A stretch of 64,000 nt of DNA, taken from positions 1 to 64,000 of the forward strand of contig JBMYTN010000021.1 of assembly GCA_049604415.1 (NCBI GenBank), read 5' to 3'. Position 1 is the first letter of the stretch. Each line of letters opens with the position of its first letter. The DNA comes from JBMYTN01 sp049604415. Lineage in GTDB: Bacteria > Pseudomonadota > Alphaproteobacteria > Rhodospirillales > Rhodospirillaceae. The position numbers and the translations under genes were made by a program. A model generated the notes under the pieces. That model searched no databases. It had not been told where the DNA came from and was given only the letters and a program-made list of their open reading frames with translations. Of the stretch, positions 9,338 to 17,912 are shown one piece after another.

Positions 9338-9610
9338 ATGGCTATGGCTAAGACATCGCATCACGCAATGAACTTGTTTTCCCTCACGATGGAAACCCGG
9401 TTCGGATCCAATTGGCAGCTCGACATGTCCGAAGACGCCATTCGCGCTTTGGCTGACGAAATTGCCCATGGGTTTGGTGCGACGATTGACGCAGAAGAAA
9501 AGAAGGCGGGAACGCTGTGGCGCTTCCCGGACGGATCGGTTGCTCGAACCAATGGAACCGGCTTGCGGGCCGAAACCAAAGGCGAGTCCGATCAGATGGC
9601 AGCGGAATAG
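9338..9610 (+). CDS. Small hypothetical protein
   Basis: 90 aa, not assigned to a family. The chosen start (MAMAKTSHHAMNLF) has GACGAGG about 8 nt upstream; the frame is open back to 9137, but the added residues look non-coding and cross two hairpins. The middle resembles a short alpha/beta fold (DMSEDAIRALADEIAHGFGA), and the C-terminus is hydrophilic. No signal peptide or membrane segment. It is followed by a strong hairpin terminator. Codon use resembles its neighbours, which supports a real gene. Confidence 0.55.
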   Translation: MAMAKTSHHAMNLFSLTMETRFGSNWQLDMSEDAIRALADEIAHGFGATIDAEEKKAGTLWRFPDGSVARTNGTGLRAETKGESDQMAAE

Positions 9611-9675
9611 GAGCGAAGATCTTAACGCCCTGGACCTCCCCAAGCCGGGCAGAGATCTTTTGCTTACCAAAGACC

Positions 9676-9707
9676 AAACGGGCCGAAGCCAACGCTTCGG
9701 CCCGTTT
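9676..9707. terminator. Bidirectional hairpin terminator
   Basis: A 14-bp perfect stem (9676-9689 with 9694-9707, arm AAACGGGCCGAAGC) with a 4-base loop lies between the convergent small gene (ends 9610) and sseA (ends 9732). The AAA/TTT ends let it act on both strands. Confidence 0.85.
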
Positions 9708-9731
9708 GCCGTTTTGTCACCGCAGCCTAGG

Positions 9732-10598
9732 TCAGCCGGGTGCACCCACCGCTATCGGCAAGGTGTGATCTCCACCCCACTCGGTCCAGGATCCGTCATA
9801 GACCGCTATGTCGGGATAGCCCAAGCGATGGGCGGCCAGAGCAATGTAGCAGGCCGTAACGCCCGAGCCGCAGCTCGACACGATGGCCTTGTCTGGCGTC
9901 AGGCCCGCTTCAGCAAATTTGGCCCGCAGCACATCGGGATCAGCCATATGGCCGTGGTCACCGACCTGCAGATCGGTGAAGGGCAAATTGACGCTGCCAG
10001 GGATCCGACCTTTGCGCACGCCCTCGCGGGGCTCATCCGCTGCGCCAGCAAACCGGTTTGCCGCGCGCACATCGACCACCAGCTCTTTTTCGCTGTCCAC
10101 ATTGGCCCGGATCTGTTTGCGCGACCGCAAGAGGGGGGACTGCATCCGGGCTGTGAAGTGGCGGCGTCCCGGCGTGCGCGGCAAATCATCCACCGGACGG
10201 CCTTCAGCCATCCAAGCGCCCAACCCGCCATCCAGGACGGAGACTTCCGCATGGCCAAACAAGCGGAACATCCACCAAACCCGGGCGGCCGCACAGGCCC
10301 CACCGGCGCGGTCATAGGCGATGATGCGCAGGCCGTCACCCAAGCCCAGCTTACGGACGGCGGAAGAAAAGGCCACCGGATCGGGCACCATATGGGGCAG
10401 GCTAGAGGTCCGGTCGGCAATGGCGTCAATGTCGAAATAGACCGCGCCGGGGATGTGGCAGTTCTTGAATTCTTTTAAGGCGTTGCGGGGATCGCTGGGC
10501 AGGAACCAACTGCAATCCACCACCCGGATATCAGGGGCATCAAGATGGTCTTCCAGCCATTGGGTATCGACCAGGGCATCGGTCACGTCACGGGACAT
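9732..10598 (-). CDS. sseA: 3-mercaptopyruvate / thiosulfate sulfurtransferase
   Basis: Two-domain rhodanese, 288 aa, transferring sulfur from mercaptopyruvate (or thiosulfate) to an acceptor such as thioredoxin or cyanide. The inactive N-terminal rhodanese domain covers about residues 1-140. The catalytic domain ends with the cysteine loop SSCGSGVTACYIALAAHRLG; CGSGVTA is the mercaptopyruvate sulfurtransferase-type loop. WMFRLFGHAEVSVLDGGLGA and the interdomain region are typical. It lies between metC and cysK, all on the minus strand but with gaps, so they may be separate units. Confidence 0.93.
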   Translation of the reverse strand: MSRDVTDALVDTQWLEDHLDAPDIRVVDCSWFLPSDPRNALKEFKNCHIPGAVYFDIDAIADRTSSLPHMVPDPVAFSSAVRKLGLGDGLRIIAYDRAGGACAAARVWWMFRLFGHAEVSVLDGGLGAWMAEGRPVDDLPRTPGRRHFTARMQSPLLRSRKQIRANVDSEKELVVDVRAANRFAGAADEPREGVRKGRIPGSVNLPFTDLQVGDHGHMADPDVLRAKFAEAGLTPDKAIVSSCGSGVTACYIALAAHRLGYPDIAVYDGSWTEWGGDHTLPIAVGAPG

Positions 10599-10762
10599 CA
10601 GGCATCCTTCCGGTCCACTTGTTAGGGCTCCAGAGTGTTTACCGGGGCACTATAGGCCAAGTGGGCAGGAGAGGGATGGGGCCTCAAAGGGCAAAATTGC
10701 CTTTAAGGGCGCAGTTTGAAATATCCTGTCTCGAACCGAGCGGTCTGCGGCCGGGATCCCGA

Positions 10763-11860
10763 TCAGGCCAGCCAGTCCGGAACCGGCAGGTCCTTGCTGC
10801 GCAGGAACTCCGGGTTGAAGATCTTGCTCTGATACCGTTGACCGCCATCGCACAGAATGGTGGCGACCCGAGATCCGGCGGGCATGGTCATGGCCAGTTT
10901 CATCGCGCCGACCACGTTCAGCCCCGCCGATCCACCCAGCACCAAGCCCTCTTCGCGCACCATGGCATAAACCGCTTCCAGGGCTTCCGCGTCGGTGACC
11001 TGGAAGGCTTCGTCCAACGGCGCGTCTTTTAGGTTCTCGGTCACCCGGCCCTGGCCAATGCCTTCGGTGATGGAGCTGCCTTCGGCCTTCAACTCGCCTT
11101 GCTTAAACCAGCTATAGAGGGCGGAGCCCATGGGATCGGTCAAAGCGGTTTTGATGTCCGGATTGGCGTCTTTCAGGGCCATGGCGACCCCGGCCAAAGT
11201 GCCGCCGGTACCCACCGCACAGGTGAAGCCATCCAAACGACCGCCGGTTTGGGCCAAGAGTTCCGGCCCGGTGGTGCGGCGATGCCCTTCCCGATTGGCT
11301 TCATTGTCGAACTGATTGGCCCAGAAGCCACCGATTTCCTGCGCCAGGCTTTCGGAGTAACGGACATAATTCATCGGATCGGCATAGGGCACGGCAGGCA
11401 CCAGGCGCAGATCCGCCCCGATCAGCCGCAGCATATCCTTCTTTTCCTGGGACTGGGTTTCGGGCATCACAATGACAGTCTTCATGCCCAAGGCATTGCC
11501 GACCAAGGTCAGGCCGATGCCCGTATTGCCCGCAGTGCCTTCGACGATGGTGCCGCCAGGGGCCAAGGTTCCGCGCTCCAAGGCGTCTTGGACCAAGGCC
11601 AGGGCAGCCCGGTCCTTCACGGACCCACCGGGGTTCATGAATTCGGCCTTGCCCAAAATCTCACGACCGGTTTTTTCCGACGCCCATTTTAAACGGATCA
11701 GCGGCGTGTTGCCGATGCTGCCCAAAAAGCCGTCTTGCACCGAGGGGGCAAAGCCCGCCGCAGCAGCGGAAACCATGCTTTTGGCCGAGGCGGGGCCGAG
11801 CGTTGGGGCGGCAAGGGGGGCAGAGCCGTGATCGAGGGAGAGGGCGCTGGAATGGCTCAC
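10763..11860 (-). CDS. cysK: Cysteine synthase (O-acetylserine sulfhydrylase)
   Basis: PLP fold-type II enzyme making cysteine from O-acetylserine and sulfide, 365 aa. The PLP lysine lies in MNPGGSVKDRAAL, the substrate loop is EGTAGNTGIGLTLVG, and the PLP-phosphate glycine loop is CAVGTGGTLAG. The C-terminus ends GGQRYQSKIFNPEFL. The N-terminus carries about 40 extra low-complexity residues before GFLGSIGNTPLIRL, so a later start (ATG near residue 29) is possible. GNTPLIRL and the 330-residue core match CysK rather than cystathionine beta-synthase (no CBS domains). Confidence 0.93.
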   Translation of the reverse strand: MSHSSALSLDHGSAPLAAPTLGPASAKSMVSAAAAGFAPSVQDGFLGSIGNTPLIRLKWASEKTGREILGKAEFMNPGGSVKDRAALALVQDALERGTLAPGGTIVEGTAGNTGIGLTLVGNALGMKTVIVMPETQSQEKKDMLRLIGADLRLVPAVPYADPMNYVRYSESLAQEIGGFWANQFDNEANREGHRRTTGPELLAQTGGRLDGFTCAVGTGGTLAGVAMALKDANPDIKTALTDPMGSALYSWFKQGELKAEGSSITEGIGQGRVTENLKDAPLDEAFQVTDAEALEAVYAMVREEGLVLGGSAGLNVVGAMKLAMTMPAGSRVATILCDGGQRYQSKIFNPEFLRSKDLPVPDWLA

Positions 11861-12197
11861 GGATGTGTTCCTTTTTGGATCGGTCCCTGTCGGGTTCTGG
11901 GGCTATCGGCCCAGATTTGGAAGGGTTATTTACACAAATCAGATGTGTTGCAATAGAGAATGCACAGTGCGCAAGAGTATTTATGGGGTCTTGGGCGGTG
12001 GATCAAGGGGTGTTTGTCCAGGCTGTCAAGACCGGCCATCTTCCCGATGTGGGGCTTTGTTTGGCTCAGCCAAGGCTGGCTTCTGCAAAGGGGTGGGGGT
12101 GACAGGATTGGTTTGCATCCTCATATCGGCAAAACACCCAGCCTTCTCTCAGGGCTCACCCGTTCCCCATCCCTGTTATCATTGGATGTTTGCCAAT
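11861..12197. other. Intergenic region without a recognised gene
   Basis: 337 bases between the divergent cysK and DUF1289 genes. The reading frame of the DUF1289 gene is open through it, but translation gives no plausible protein. The stretch near 11928-11955 is AT-richer and is the likely promoter area. No hairpin or repeat stands out. Confidence 0.4.
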
Positions 12198-13223
12198 ATG
12201 TCTGCCCTTGACCGCCTAAAAGCCGCACCGGAACAACCCATGCCATCACCTTGTGTCGGTGTGTGCAAAATGACCGCTGATAAGGAATATTGCCTCGGTT
12301 GTGCGCGGGACCGCGACGAGATCGCGTCCTGGTCAAAATATGACGCCCTGCGCAAGGCGGCGGTGTTTGCCGATTTGCCAGCCCGTCGGCTCCGCTTGGG
12401 CTTTGGGGCCCCGGTGCTGGGATTGTCCACTGAGGATATGGACCACCGGATGCTGGCCTCTCTCAGTGATCCTGCCGGTTGCTGGGTGATGTCCGCGCCG
12501 GGGATCGCAGCGGAATATGTCGCCTCCAGCGTTGAACATGCCAGCGGTGGCACAAGGCTTTGGGAATATGGTGGCGAGGTTCGGGGCCATCAGGGGGGCA
12601 TGCGGCTGGTCTTGGACCATGGCATGCGCAAAATCAAAGTCCTGGGCTGGCAGGCCGATGGCACCGCTGTGACCGACCCGGAGGCGTCTGCGGAGCGGAT
12701 TGATCTCTGTTTGTATACCAGCAAAGCCTTGATGTCGCGCCGGGTTGGCTTGACCGAAATTGGTCCGGACATTGAAGCCTTAAGGCCTTCTGATCGGATC
12801 TCGGTCCTGTTTGACCTTGGATTGGGAATCCCGCATCTGGATGTTTTGGTGCGCAGCCGGGATCCGGAGCTGCTTAAAATCTTGCGGTCCCATCTGGGGG
12901 AACAGGTGGCCAAAGATGCCGCACATCCGGTGTTGCACGCTATTCAACGCTTTAGCCCCCACCGGGTGTTGTTGTCCCGTTTGGGCCGGATCGAGGTTTG
13001 GGCGCCGATCCCGAGACCCGATGGCGTATCGCCAGAAGGCTCGCACACCCATTTTGACCCGGCAGCCTTTGCCACCGAAGCGGGCAATCCCGAGGCCTGT
13101 CCCGCCGAGAAGGGAACCTATGACCCCGATACCCTGGTGCCGGTGTTCCAATGGTATCCGGCTGCACCGGTGCCTTTTAAGCTCTCAGGCGCGACGGAAA
13201 CGGATTTGGATGCTGCGGAGTAA
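12198..13223 (+). CDS. DUF1289 protein with an unrecognised C-terminal domain
   Basis: 341 aa. Residues about 10-60 form a DUF1289 cysteine motif (PCVGVCKMTADKEYCLGCAR followed by DRDEIASW), four cysteines likely binding Zn or an Fe-S cluster. DUF1289 proteins are usually only 60-100 aa, so this is a fusion. The remaining roughly 270 residues, starting GFGAPVLGLSTEDMDHRMLA, belong to no family I recognise. They contain a mixed alpha/beta pattern and no transmembrane helix. The start at 12198 is the methionine closest to the DUF1289 motif; upstream in-frame sequence is not protein-like. It stands alone, so no functional partner is suggested. Confidence 0.75.
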   Translation: MSALDRLKAAPEQPMPSPCVGVCKMTADKEYCLGCARDRDEIASWSKYDALRKAAVFADLPARRLRLGFGAPVLGLSTEDMDHRMLASLSDPAGCWVMSAPGIAAEYVASSVEHASGGTRLWEYGGEVRGHQGGMRLVLDHGMRKIKVLGWQADGTAVTDPEASAERIDLCLYTSKALMSRRVGLTEIGPDIEALRPSDRISVLFDLGLGIPHLDVLVRSRDPELLKILRSHLGEQVAKDAAHPVLHAIQRFSPHRVLLSRLGRIEVWAPIPRPDGVSPEGSHTHFDPAAFATEAGNPEACPAEKGTYDPDTLVPVFQWYPAAPVPFKLSGATETDLDAAE

Positions 13224-13250
13224 CCCGGGGCCGGGTTGAGCCTTGCTTGG

Positions 13251-13508
13251 TCAGGGCTCAATCGCTGGAGCGCTGCGGGGCAGGCGGCTGTAAAAATCCA
13301 GATCCCTTAAGGCCTGCACGGAAATCGTCCGATAGCCAGCCCAGGTCTCGTTTTGTCGAACCAATCTGGCATGGGGCGGCAGGTCCGGAAACTGCACGAT
13401 GTCGATGACAATCCAGACAGACTGATGCTTGCCGTCAGACTTAAGGAATCGATCTTCGGGTTCGATATTATGTTTGTTGCGCGACCGGAACCCAAATAGG
13501 GACCACAT
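13251..13508 (-). CDS. Small hypothetical protein
   Basis: 85 aa, family not recognised. The ATG at 13508 has a strong GGAGGG about 8 nt upstream; the frame extends to 13610 without a better start. The sequence begins MWSLFGFRSRNKHNIEPEDR and includes WIVIDIVQFPDLPPHARLVR and the aromatic stretch ETWAGYRTIS, consistent with a small soluble beta-rich protein. It converges on the DUF1289 gene with a 27-nt gap. Confidence 0.55.
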   Translation of the reverse strand: MWSLFGFRSRNKHNIEPEDRFLKSDGKHQSVWIVIDIVQFPDLPPHARLVRQNETWAGYRTISVQALRDLDFYSRLPRSAPAIEP

Positions 13509-14168
13509 GCTGCCCTCCAAGGCGGCCCGTGAAGGCCAAAGAGTCTTGGCCAGGACCACGGTGTCCCCAGCTTTTCCAGGGATAGGGGTCCCACCAAACC
13601 GCGTCGGCATGCGCCACCCTCGGGCGATGCTTCCGCTTTGAAGCCAATGCGTTACATCATTTCTTGTCTGAACAGATGGTGAGTCTTCCAGGCGAAACCA
13701 TAGGCATCCATAGCTGGGGTTGCAAAACCATCGTCCCTGGATCCGTCCAGCGGGTTTTCACCGTCCAAACGGTCTTTAGAAGGGTGGTCTTTGCGTGCAG
13801 GGACGCACAGGGTCAACGGATAAGCGTCGCATTGATTGTTTTGATGGTGAACCAATTTGTCAGAAAAATCAATTCAGTGCTATTCCATAGGCATAGCTTA
13901 TGGGGAGGGCGTCCGTTCTTTGGTTGAGTGTCCCGGAAGAGCGGGATAGTCTCCCTAAGAACCTGCTGGCACGATGCCTTGTTTTGCTCGTGGCCTTGGG
14001 GGATCGGCATAGACCGGTTCTTCAGCCCGACCTGCTTGGCTGGCGTCTAAGCCCGGGAGCCCAAGGGCACAAGATTTCGTCTTGGGGTGATCCATTTGGA
14101 TGACCTTGCTGCGGGCATAAATGGTCCCCAAGGACGGGACCCAAGATCGTTCGAGGAAGTGGATCAGG
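13509..14168. other. Long non-coding stretch with nested hairpins
   Basis: 660 bases without a credible gene. The right half is highly self-complementary: TCCCG/CGGGA (13931-13946), a nested pair AAGAACC (13957-13963) with GGTTCTT (14016-14022) enclosing ATGCC/GGCAT, CAAGA-TTTCG-TCTTG (about 14071-14085), and GGTCCC/GGGACC (14123-14141) just before the DHH gene. This could be a structured RNA or a leader; no known RNA family (6S, SRP, RNase P, tmRNA) was recognised. Confidence 0.4.
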
Positions 14169-15101
14169 ATGACGACCTCCAAATTTCGATTGGTGACCCG
14201 CTCGGATTTTGATGGCCTCGCTGCTGCCGTGCTTCTGCGTGAATTGGACATGATTGACGAAATCTGCTTCGTCCATCCCAAGGATATGCAAGACGGCAAG
14301 ATCAAGATCACCAGCAACGACATCACCACCAATCTGCCCTATGTCGAAGGCGTGCATTTGTGCTTCGATCACCATTTGTCGGAAGCCAATCGCGTCGCGC
14401 CCCGGGACAATCACATCATCATTCCCGATGCCCCCTCGGCGGCTCGGGTGGTGTATGAGCATTTTGGCGGCGATGAGCGGTTCTCCGATATCCGCAATGG
14501 CTTGATGGAGGCGGTCGATCAGGCAGATTCCGCACAATATGACGAGGCTGACATTCTCGCCCCCAGCGGATGGACCTTGTTGAATTTCATCATGGATCCA
14601 CGCACCGGGCTTGGCCGCTTCCGGACCTTCACGATTTCGAATTACCAGTTGATGATGGATTTGGTGCTGTATTGCCGCCATCACAGCATTGAAGAGATCT
14701 TGGCTCTGCCGGATGTGGAAGAGCGGGTGCAGCTCTATTTGGAGCATGCGGAGAAGTTTGAGCATCAGCTGCGTCGGGTCGCTTCCATGCATGACAACCG
14801 CCTGGTCGAGCTCGATTTGCGCAATGAGGACATCATCTATGCGGGCAATCGGTTCATGGTCTATGCGCTCTATCCGGAAGCCACCATGTCGATGCATGTT
14901 CTCTGGGGGCTGGGGCGGTCCAAAACTGTGTTTGCTTTGGGCAAGTCGATCCTCAACCGAAGCGCCGCTGTCGACATCAGCGCGCTGACCCTGTCCTATG
15001 GCGGTGGCGGCCACGAGGCTGCGGGCACCTGCCAGATTGAAAATGACCAGGCGGATACCGTGCGCTCCGAGTTGATCGGCAAAATCCTCGAAGACGCGTG
15101 A
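14169..15101 (+). CDS. DHH-family phosphoesterase (exopolyphosphatase-like)
   Basis: 310 aa, DHH superfamily. It has the N-terminal DHH domain with SDFDGLAAAVLL (metal site 1) and CFDHHLSEANR (DHH box), and a C-terminal DHHA1 substrate-binding domain with SYGGGGHEAAGTC. Members hydrolyse short oligonucleotides, cyclic dinucleotide products or polyphosphate; which applies here is not visible. The ATG at 14169 (MTTSKFRLVTRSDFDG) fits the family start better than 14121. Its stop overlaps a possible GTG start of the zinc-ribbon gene downstream, so the two are coupled. Genomes often annotate this family as exopolyphosphatase-related. Confidence 0.85.
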   Translation: MTTSKFRLVTRSDFDGLAAAVLLRELDMIDEICFVHPKDMQDGKIKITSNDITTNLPYVEGVHLCFDHHLSEANRVAPRDNHIIIPDAPSAARVVYEHFGGDERFSDIRNGLMEAVDQADSAQYDEADILAPSGWTLLNFIMDPRTGLGRFRTFTISNYQLMMDLVLYCRHHSIEEILALPDVEERVQLYLEHAEKFEHQLRRVASMHDNRLVELDLRNEDIIYAGNRFMVYALYPEATMSMHVLWGLGRSKTVFALGKSILNRSAAVDISALTLSYGGGGHEAAGTCQIENDQADTVRSELIGKILEDA

Positions 15102-15115
15102 CGGGGCGCGCGGGC

Positions 15116-15379
15116 ATGAAACGCAGCGGCCTTGATCCCCGCACCGCAGCCCTGATCATTCGCAATGGCCGTCGCGAGCAGATCGCCTCGGCCGACCGCG
15201 TTGTGAAGGGGTTGGGGGGGCGCCGTCCTCCTGACACCACCTGCCAAAAATGCAATGCCGAATTCCGTTGGGAACAAAGTACCCTGGGCGGGTGGTCGAT
15301 GATTTTGGTGAAGTCCGGTCGGGCTTGTGACTGTGGTTATGGCCTGGCTTTGGATCCCGAGCGGACCGATAAGGTATAA
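15116..15379 (+). CDS. Small zinc-ribbon-like protein coupled to the DHH gene
   Basis: 87 aa from the ATG at 15116; a GTG at 15098 overlapping the DHH stop is equally possible. The cysteines form CQKC (about residue 44) and CDC (about residue 71), a likely zinc-binding pair of knuckles, around a WEQSTLGGWSMIL core. The N-terminus is basic (RTAALIIRNGRREQIASADR). No family name is recognised. Tight coupling to the DHH phosphoesterase suggests a shared nucleic-acid or phosphoester role, which is inference only. Confidence 0.65.
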   Translation: MKRSGLDPRTAALIIRNGRREQIASADRVVKGLGGRRPPDTTCQKCNAEFRWEQSTLGGWSMILVKSGRACDCGYGLALDPERTDKV

Positions 15380-15534
15380 ATTTCTTTCCCAAAAGGCCTC
15401 ATTTGCGCCATATTTGCGCTGATTTTTTGCTATTTTCTTATGGTTACCTCCGCAGCATCAAGTAGTCCTTGACGGTGATTTGATCCGCGCGCATATCACT
15501 GTGTAAAATAATGAAAGAGCTTGTGAGGCAAAGA

Positions 15535-16023
15535 ATGCAATCGAGTGGCAGAAAGAAAAGTAAGTGGTCTGCCCTTGGGGTTACAGGCGCTGTTGCCGTG
15601 ACGTTTGGGTTGGTTATTGGACTGGTGGGTCATGCAGACCCGGTGAATGCCAATCGCTCAACCATTCAAGTCACCATCGACGGCCTGCGCTCCAATGATG
15701 GCACCGTTTACGTGGCGATTTACGACAATCCGGACGCGTTCCCGAAATGGAATGTCCATCGGGTTGCAACACGGACCACGGCGCAGAACGGCCAAGCAGT
15801 GGCAGAGTTCCGCAATCTGGATCCGGGCAATTATGCCATGGCCTTTTTCCATGATGAGAACTCCAATGGCGAGTTCGACCAAGGCCTGTTTGGTTTCCCT
15901 CTGGAGGGCTATGGCTTTTCCAATGACGCCAAACCGAAATTGGGGCCGCCGCCTTTTGAGGAAGCAGCCTTTGCTGTCAATGATGGCGGAGCGGTGACCT
16001 TGAAGGCCCAGATGCAGTACTGA
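15535..16023 (+). CDS. DUF2141 secreted protein
   Basis: 162 aa. The N-terminal basic stretch plus hydrophobic segment (ALGVTGAVAVTFGLVIGLVG) forms a signal peptide or anchor with a cut near VNA-NR. The rest is a DUF2141 beta-sandwich: IQVTIDGLRSNDGTVYVAIY, FRNLDPGNYAMAFFHDENSN and GFPLEGYGFSNDAKPKLGPP are family hallmarks. The ATG at 15535 (GAGG 8 nt upstream) is preferred to 15511. Function of the family is unknown. A bidirectional terminator follows. Confidence 0.9.
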   Translation: MQSSGRKKSKWSALGVTGAVAVTFGLVIGLVGHADPVNANRSTIQVTIDGLRSNDGTVYVAIYDNPDAFPKWNVHRVATRTTAQNGQAVAEFRNLDPGNYAMAFFHDENSNGEFDQGLFGFPLEGYGFSNDAKPKLGPPPFEEAAFAVNDGGAVTLKAQMQY

Positions 16024-16058
16024 TTAAAAAACCCCCTGCGCATCCGCGCAGACATAAC

Positions 16059-16091
16059 AAAGCCGTCTCAAATGAAGTGAGACGGCTTTTT
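16059..16091. terminator. Bidirectional terminator
   Basis: A 12-bp perfect stem (16059-16070 with 16078-16089; core AGCCGTCTCA) is followed by T5 and has AAA on the other side. It serves the convergent DUF2141 and bacteriohemerythrin genes. Confidence 0.9.
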
Positions 16092-16112
16092 CGTTTGTCG
16101 GATCGGAAAATG

Positions 16113-16604
16113 TCAGGACGTCGCGGCCATGGACGGCTCAGGGGTGCGCAGCGTGTCTTGGGTCGGGTTTTCCGGACGCCATGAAATGCGATTGGCACCA
16201 CCCCGGCGTTGCAGGTGATTGATGATTTCCCGATCGGCCCGGACCAAATGCTCAATCACCCAGCGGGCCATCAAATCATAAACCTCTCGGGCCGTGTCCA
16301 CCGTTGGATTGGCTTGGTAGCGTTCGCCAATATCATAGAGCTCTGCGGCAAAGCGGGCATGGGAGTCTTGGTGTGCGCCAGCATCCGGGAAAATAATACG
16401 CTGCATTAAGCGTTCTTCGCGCTCAAAATGCACCCGGGTATAGCGGATCAGATCAAGAATAACTTGCGCCATGTGACCTTTGCGAAACGGCGCAGCCTCG
16501 ATCAGTTCTTCCGCTCTATTGATGTAATGGACCAGATTTTTGTGGTCATCATCAATCTCTTTGATGCCCACGGCCATTTGGTCACGCCAGACGATTTGAC
16601 CCAT
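16113..16604 (-). CDS. Bacteriohemerythrin
   Basis: 163-aa non-heme diiron O2-binding protein. The hemerythrin ligands are in order: VGIKEIDDDHKNLVHYIN (His), YTRVHFEREERLMQ (His and Glu), DSHARFAAEL (His), and WVIEHLVRADREI (His, Asp). Length is slightly above the 130-150 aa typical of bacterial single-domain proteins because of a C-terminal tail. The start at 16604 has AAGGAC upstream; an earlier in-frame ATG at 16667 adds an unrelated extension. In microaerobic diazotrophs such proteins may store or buffer O2, but no nif control site was seen here. Confidence 0.93.
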   Translation of the reverse strand: MGQIVWRDQMAVGIKEIDDDHKNLVHYINRAEELIEAAPFRKGHMAQVILDLIRYTRVHFEREERLMQRIIFPDAGAHQDSHARFAAELYDIGERYQANPTVDTAREVYDLMARWVIEHLVRADREIINHLQRRGGANRISWRPENPTQDTLRTPEPSMAATS

Positions 16605-16772
16605 AGTGTCCTTGACCCAAACCTTATCAATCTTTGGAGCTGAACAGCTGTTTACGCTTTGCAGCACGTGACAATAGGGTGACGTTCCGAGGCCCGCTAA
16701 TCAAGAGTGAAAGAGTCAGGCTAAGAAGAGTTTTAAAATTTAAAACAAAAGTCCATATTCCTTGGTCTATGG

Positions 16773-17792
16773 TTATACCGCCTCTTGCACCGATTGGACG
16801 GGGTTGTTGGTGGGATACGCGGTTTCGGGCACAGCGGAAAGGGCATGGGCGAGAGCGGGCGCCCCATAGGCATTGTCGCTGGCCACAGCGCTTAATCTTT
16901 GACGCCAGAGTCGAGCCCCCCGACGACCATGAAATAAGCCGGTCAGATGGCGGGTCAAACGTTTCAAAGGCTGACCCGTTGCGGCCAAATGATCCGCATA
17001 GGGCATCAGAGACCGAACGATCGCATGGCTGTCGGGCACAGGCGCATTCGGATCGTTGAAAACATCCCGATCCACGGTGGCCAGGATCTCTGGGGTCTCA
17101 TAGGCCGCCCGGCCAATCATGACCCCGTCCAGTCCAGTCTCCAAATGCTCTTGGGCTGCTGGGATCGATCGGATGCCGCCATTGATCACAATGCGAAGCT
17201 CTGGGAAATCCGCTTTCAGCCGATGCACCACCGGGTAGCGCAGGGGCGGGATGTCCCGATTTTCCTTTGGCGACAGCCCCGATAGGATGGCTTTGCGGGC
17301 ATGGACAATAAAAACCCGGCAGCCCGCTGCGGCCACGGTTTCCACAAACCGGGCCAAGAAGTCATAGTCGTCTTGGTCATCGATCCCGATGCGATGCTTC
17401 ACCGTGACCGGAACGGCAGAGGACTCAGCCATGGCTGTGACGCAGTCGGCAACCAAAGCCGGTTCGGCCATCAAACAGGCCCCAAACCGTCCGCTTTGCA
17501 CCCGGTCTGATGGGCAGCCGACATTCAGATTGATCTCGTCATAGCCCCAAGCCGCTGCGATCTGCACCGACCGGGCTAGATCCAATGGGTCTGAGCCGCC
17601 CAATTGCAAAGCCAAGGGATGTTCTGCCGCGTCATGGTCCAAATGGCGGGCCGGGTCGCCATGAATTAAGGCACCGGTGGTGACCATCTCCGTATAGAGC
17701 AGCGCATGCCGGGAGAAGTGCCGCAGGAAATAGCGGTCATGCCGGTCGGTCCAATCCATCATCGGGGCGACGCAGAGGCGCCGCGCGGTCAT
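16773..17792 (-). CDS. dusA: tRNA-dihydrouridine(20/20a) synthase
   Basis: FMN-dependent tRNA modification enzyme reducing U20/U20a of the D-loop, 339 aa, usual DusA length. Signature segments: RRLCVAPMMDWTDRHDRYFL, LQLGGSDPLDLARSVQIAAA, INLNVGCPSDRVQSGRFGAC (catalytic Cys), KHRIGIDDQDDYDF and FIVHARKAILSGLSPKENR. The ATG at 17792 is chosen over a GTG at 17801. The opposing small ORF unit lies upstream. Confidence 0.95.
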   Translation of the reverse strand: MTARRLCVAPMMDWTDRHDRYFLRHFSRHALLYTEMVTTGALIHGDPARHLDHDAAEHPLALQLGGSDPLDLARSVQIAAAWGYDEINLNVGCPSDRVQSGRFGACLMAEPALVADCVTAMAESSAVPVTVKHRIGIDDQDDYDFLARFVETVAAAGCRVFIVHARKAILSGLSPKENRDIPPLRYPVVHRLKADFPELRIVINGGIRSIPAAQEHLETGLDGVMIGRAAYETPEILATVDRDVFNDPNAPVPDSHAIVRSLMPYADHLAATGQPLKRLTRHLTGLFHGRRGARLWRQRLSAVASDNAYGAPALAHALSAVPETAYPTNNPVQSVQEAV

Positions 17793-17851
17793 CACGTCCA
17801 CGGTCTTACAACATTGCAGGTTCGGTGTTGGCGAGAGGCGGCATCAAACCA

Positions 17852-17870
17852 TGTTCCGGTTTTGGGAACA
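17852..17870. promoter_or_regulatory. Inverted repeat TGTTCC-N7-GGAACA
   Basis: A perfect 6-7-6 inverted repeat upstream of dusA and of the LexA-controlled small gene. It has operator-like symmetry, but I cannot assign a regulator. It differs from the direct-repeat alphaproteobacterial LexA box that lies about 45 bases downstream. Confidence 0.35.
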
Positions 17871-17912
17871 AGATCGGGCTTGAGTCAGGAAAAACGACTC
17901 GGGACGCATTTT

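Noticed and set aside
13664..13927. 87-codon frame in the gap before the DHH gene
   Set aside because: No ribosome-binding site, no domain, and neighbouring frames on the other strand are equally open.
13969..13984. TGGCACGATGCCTTGT as a sigma-54 promoter
   Set aside because: The spacing is off by one and the invariant GC of the -12 element is missing.
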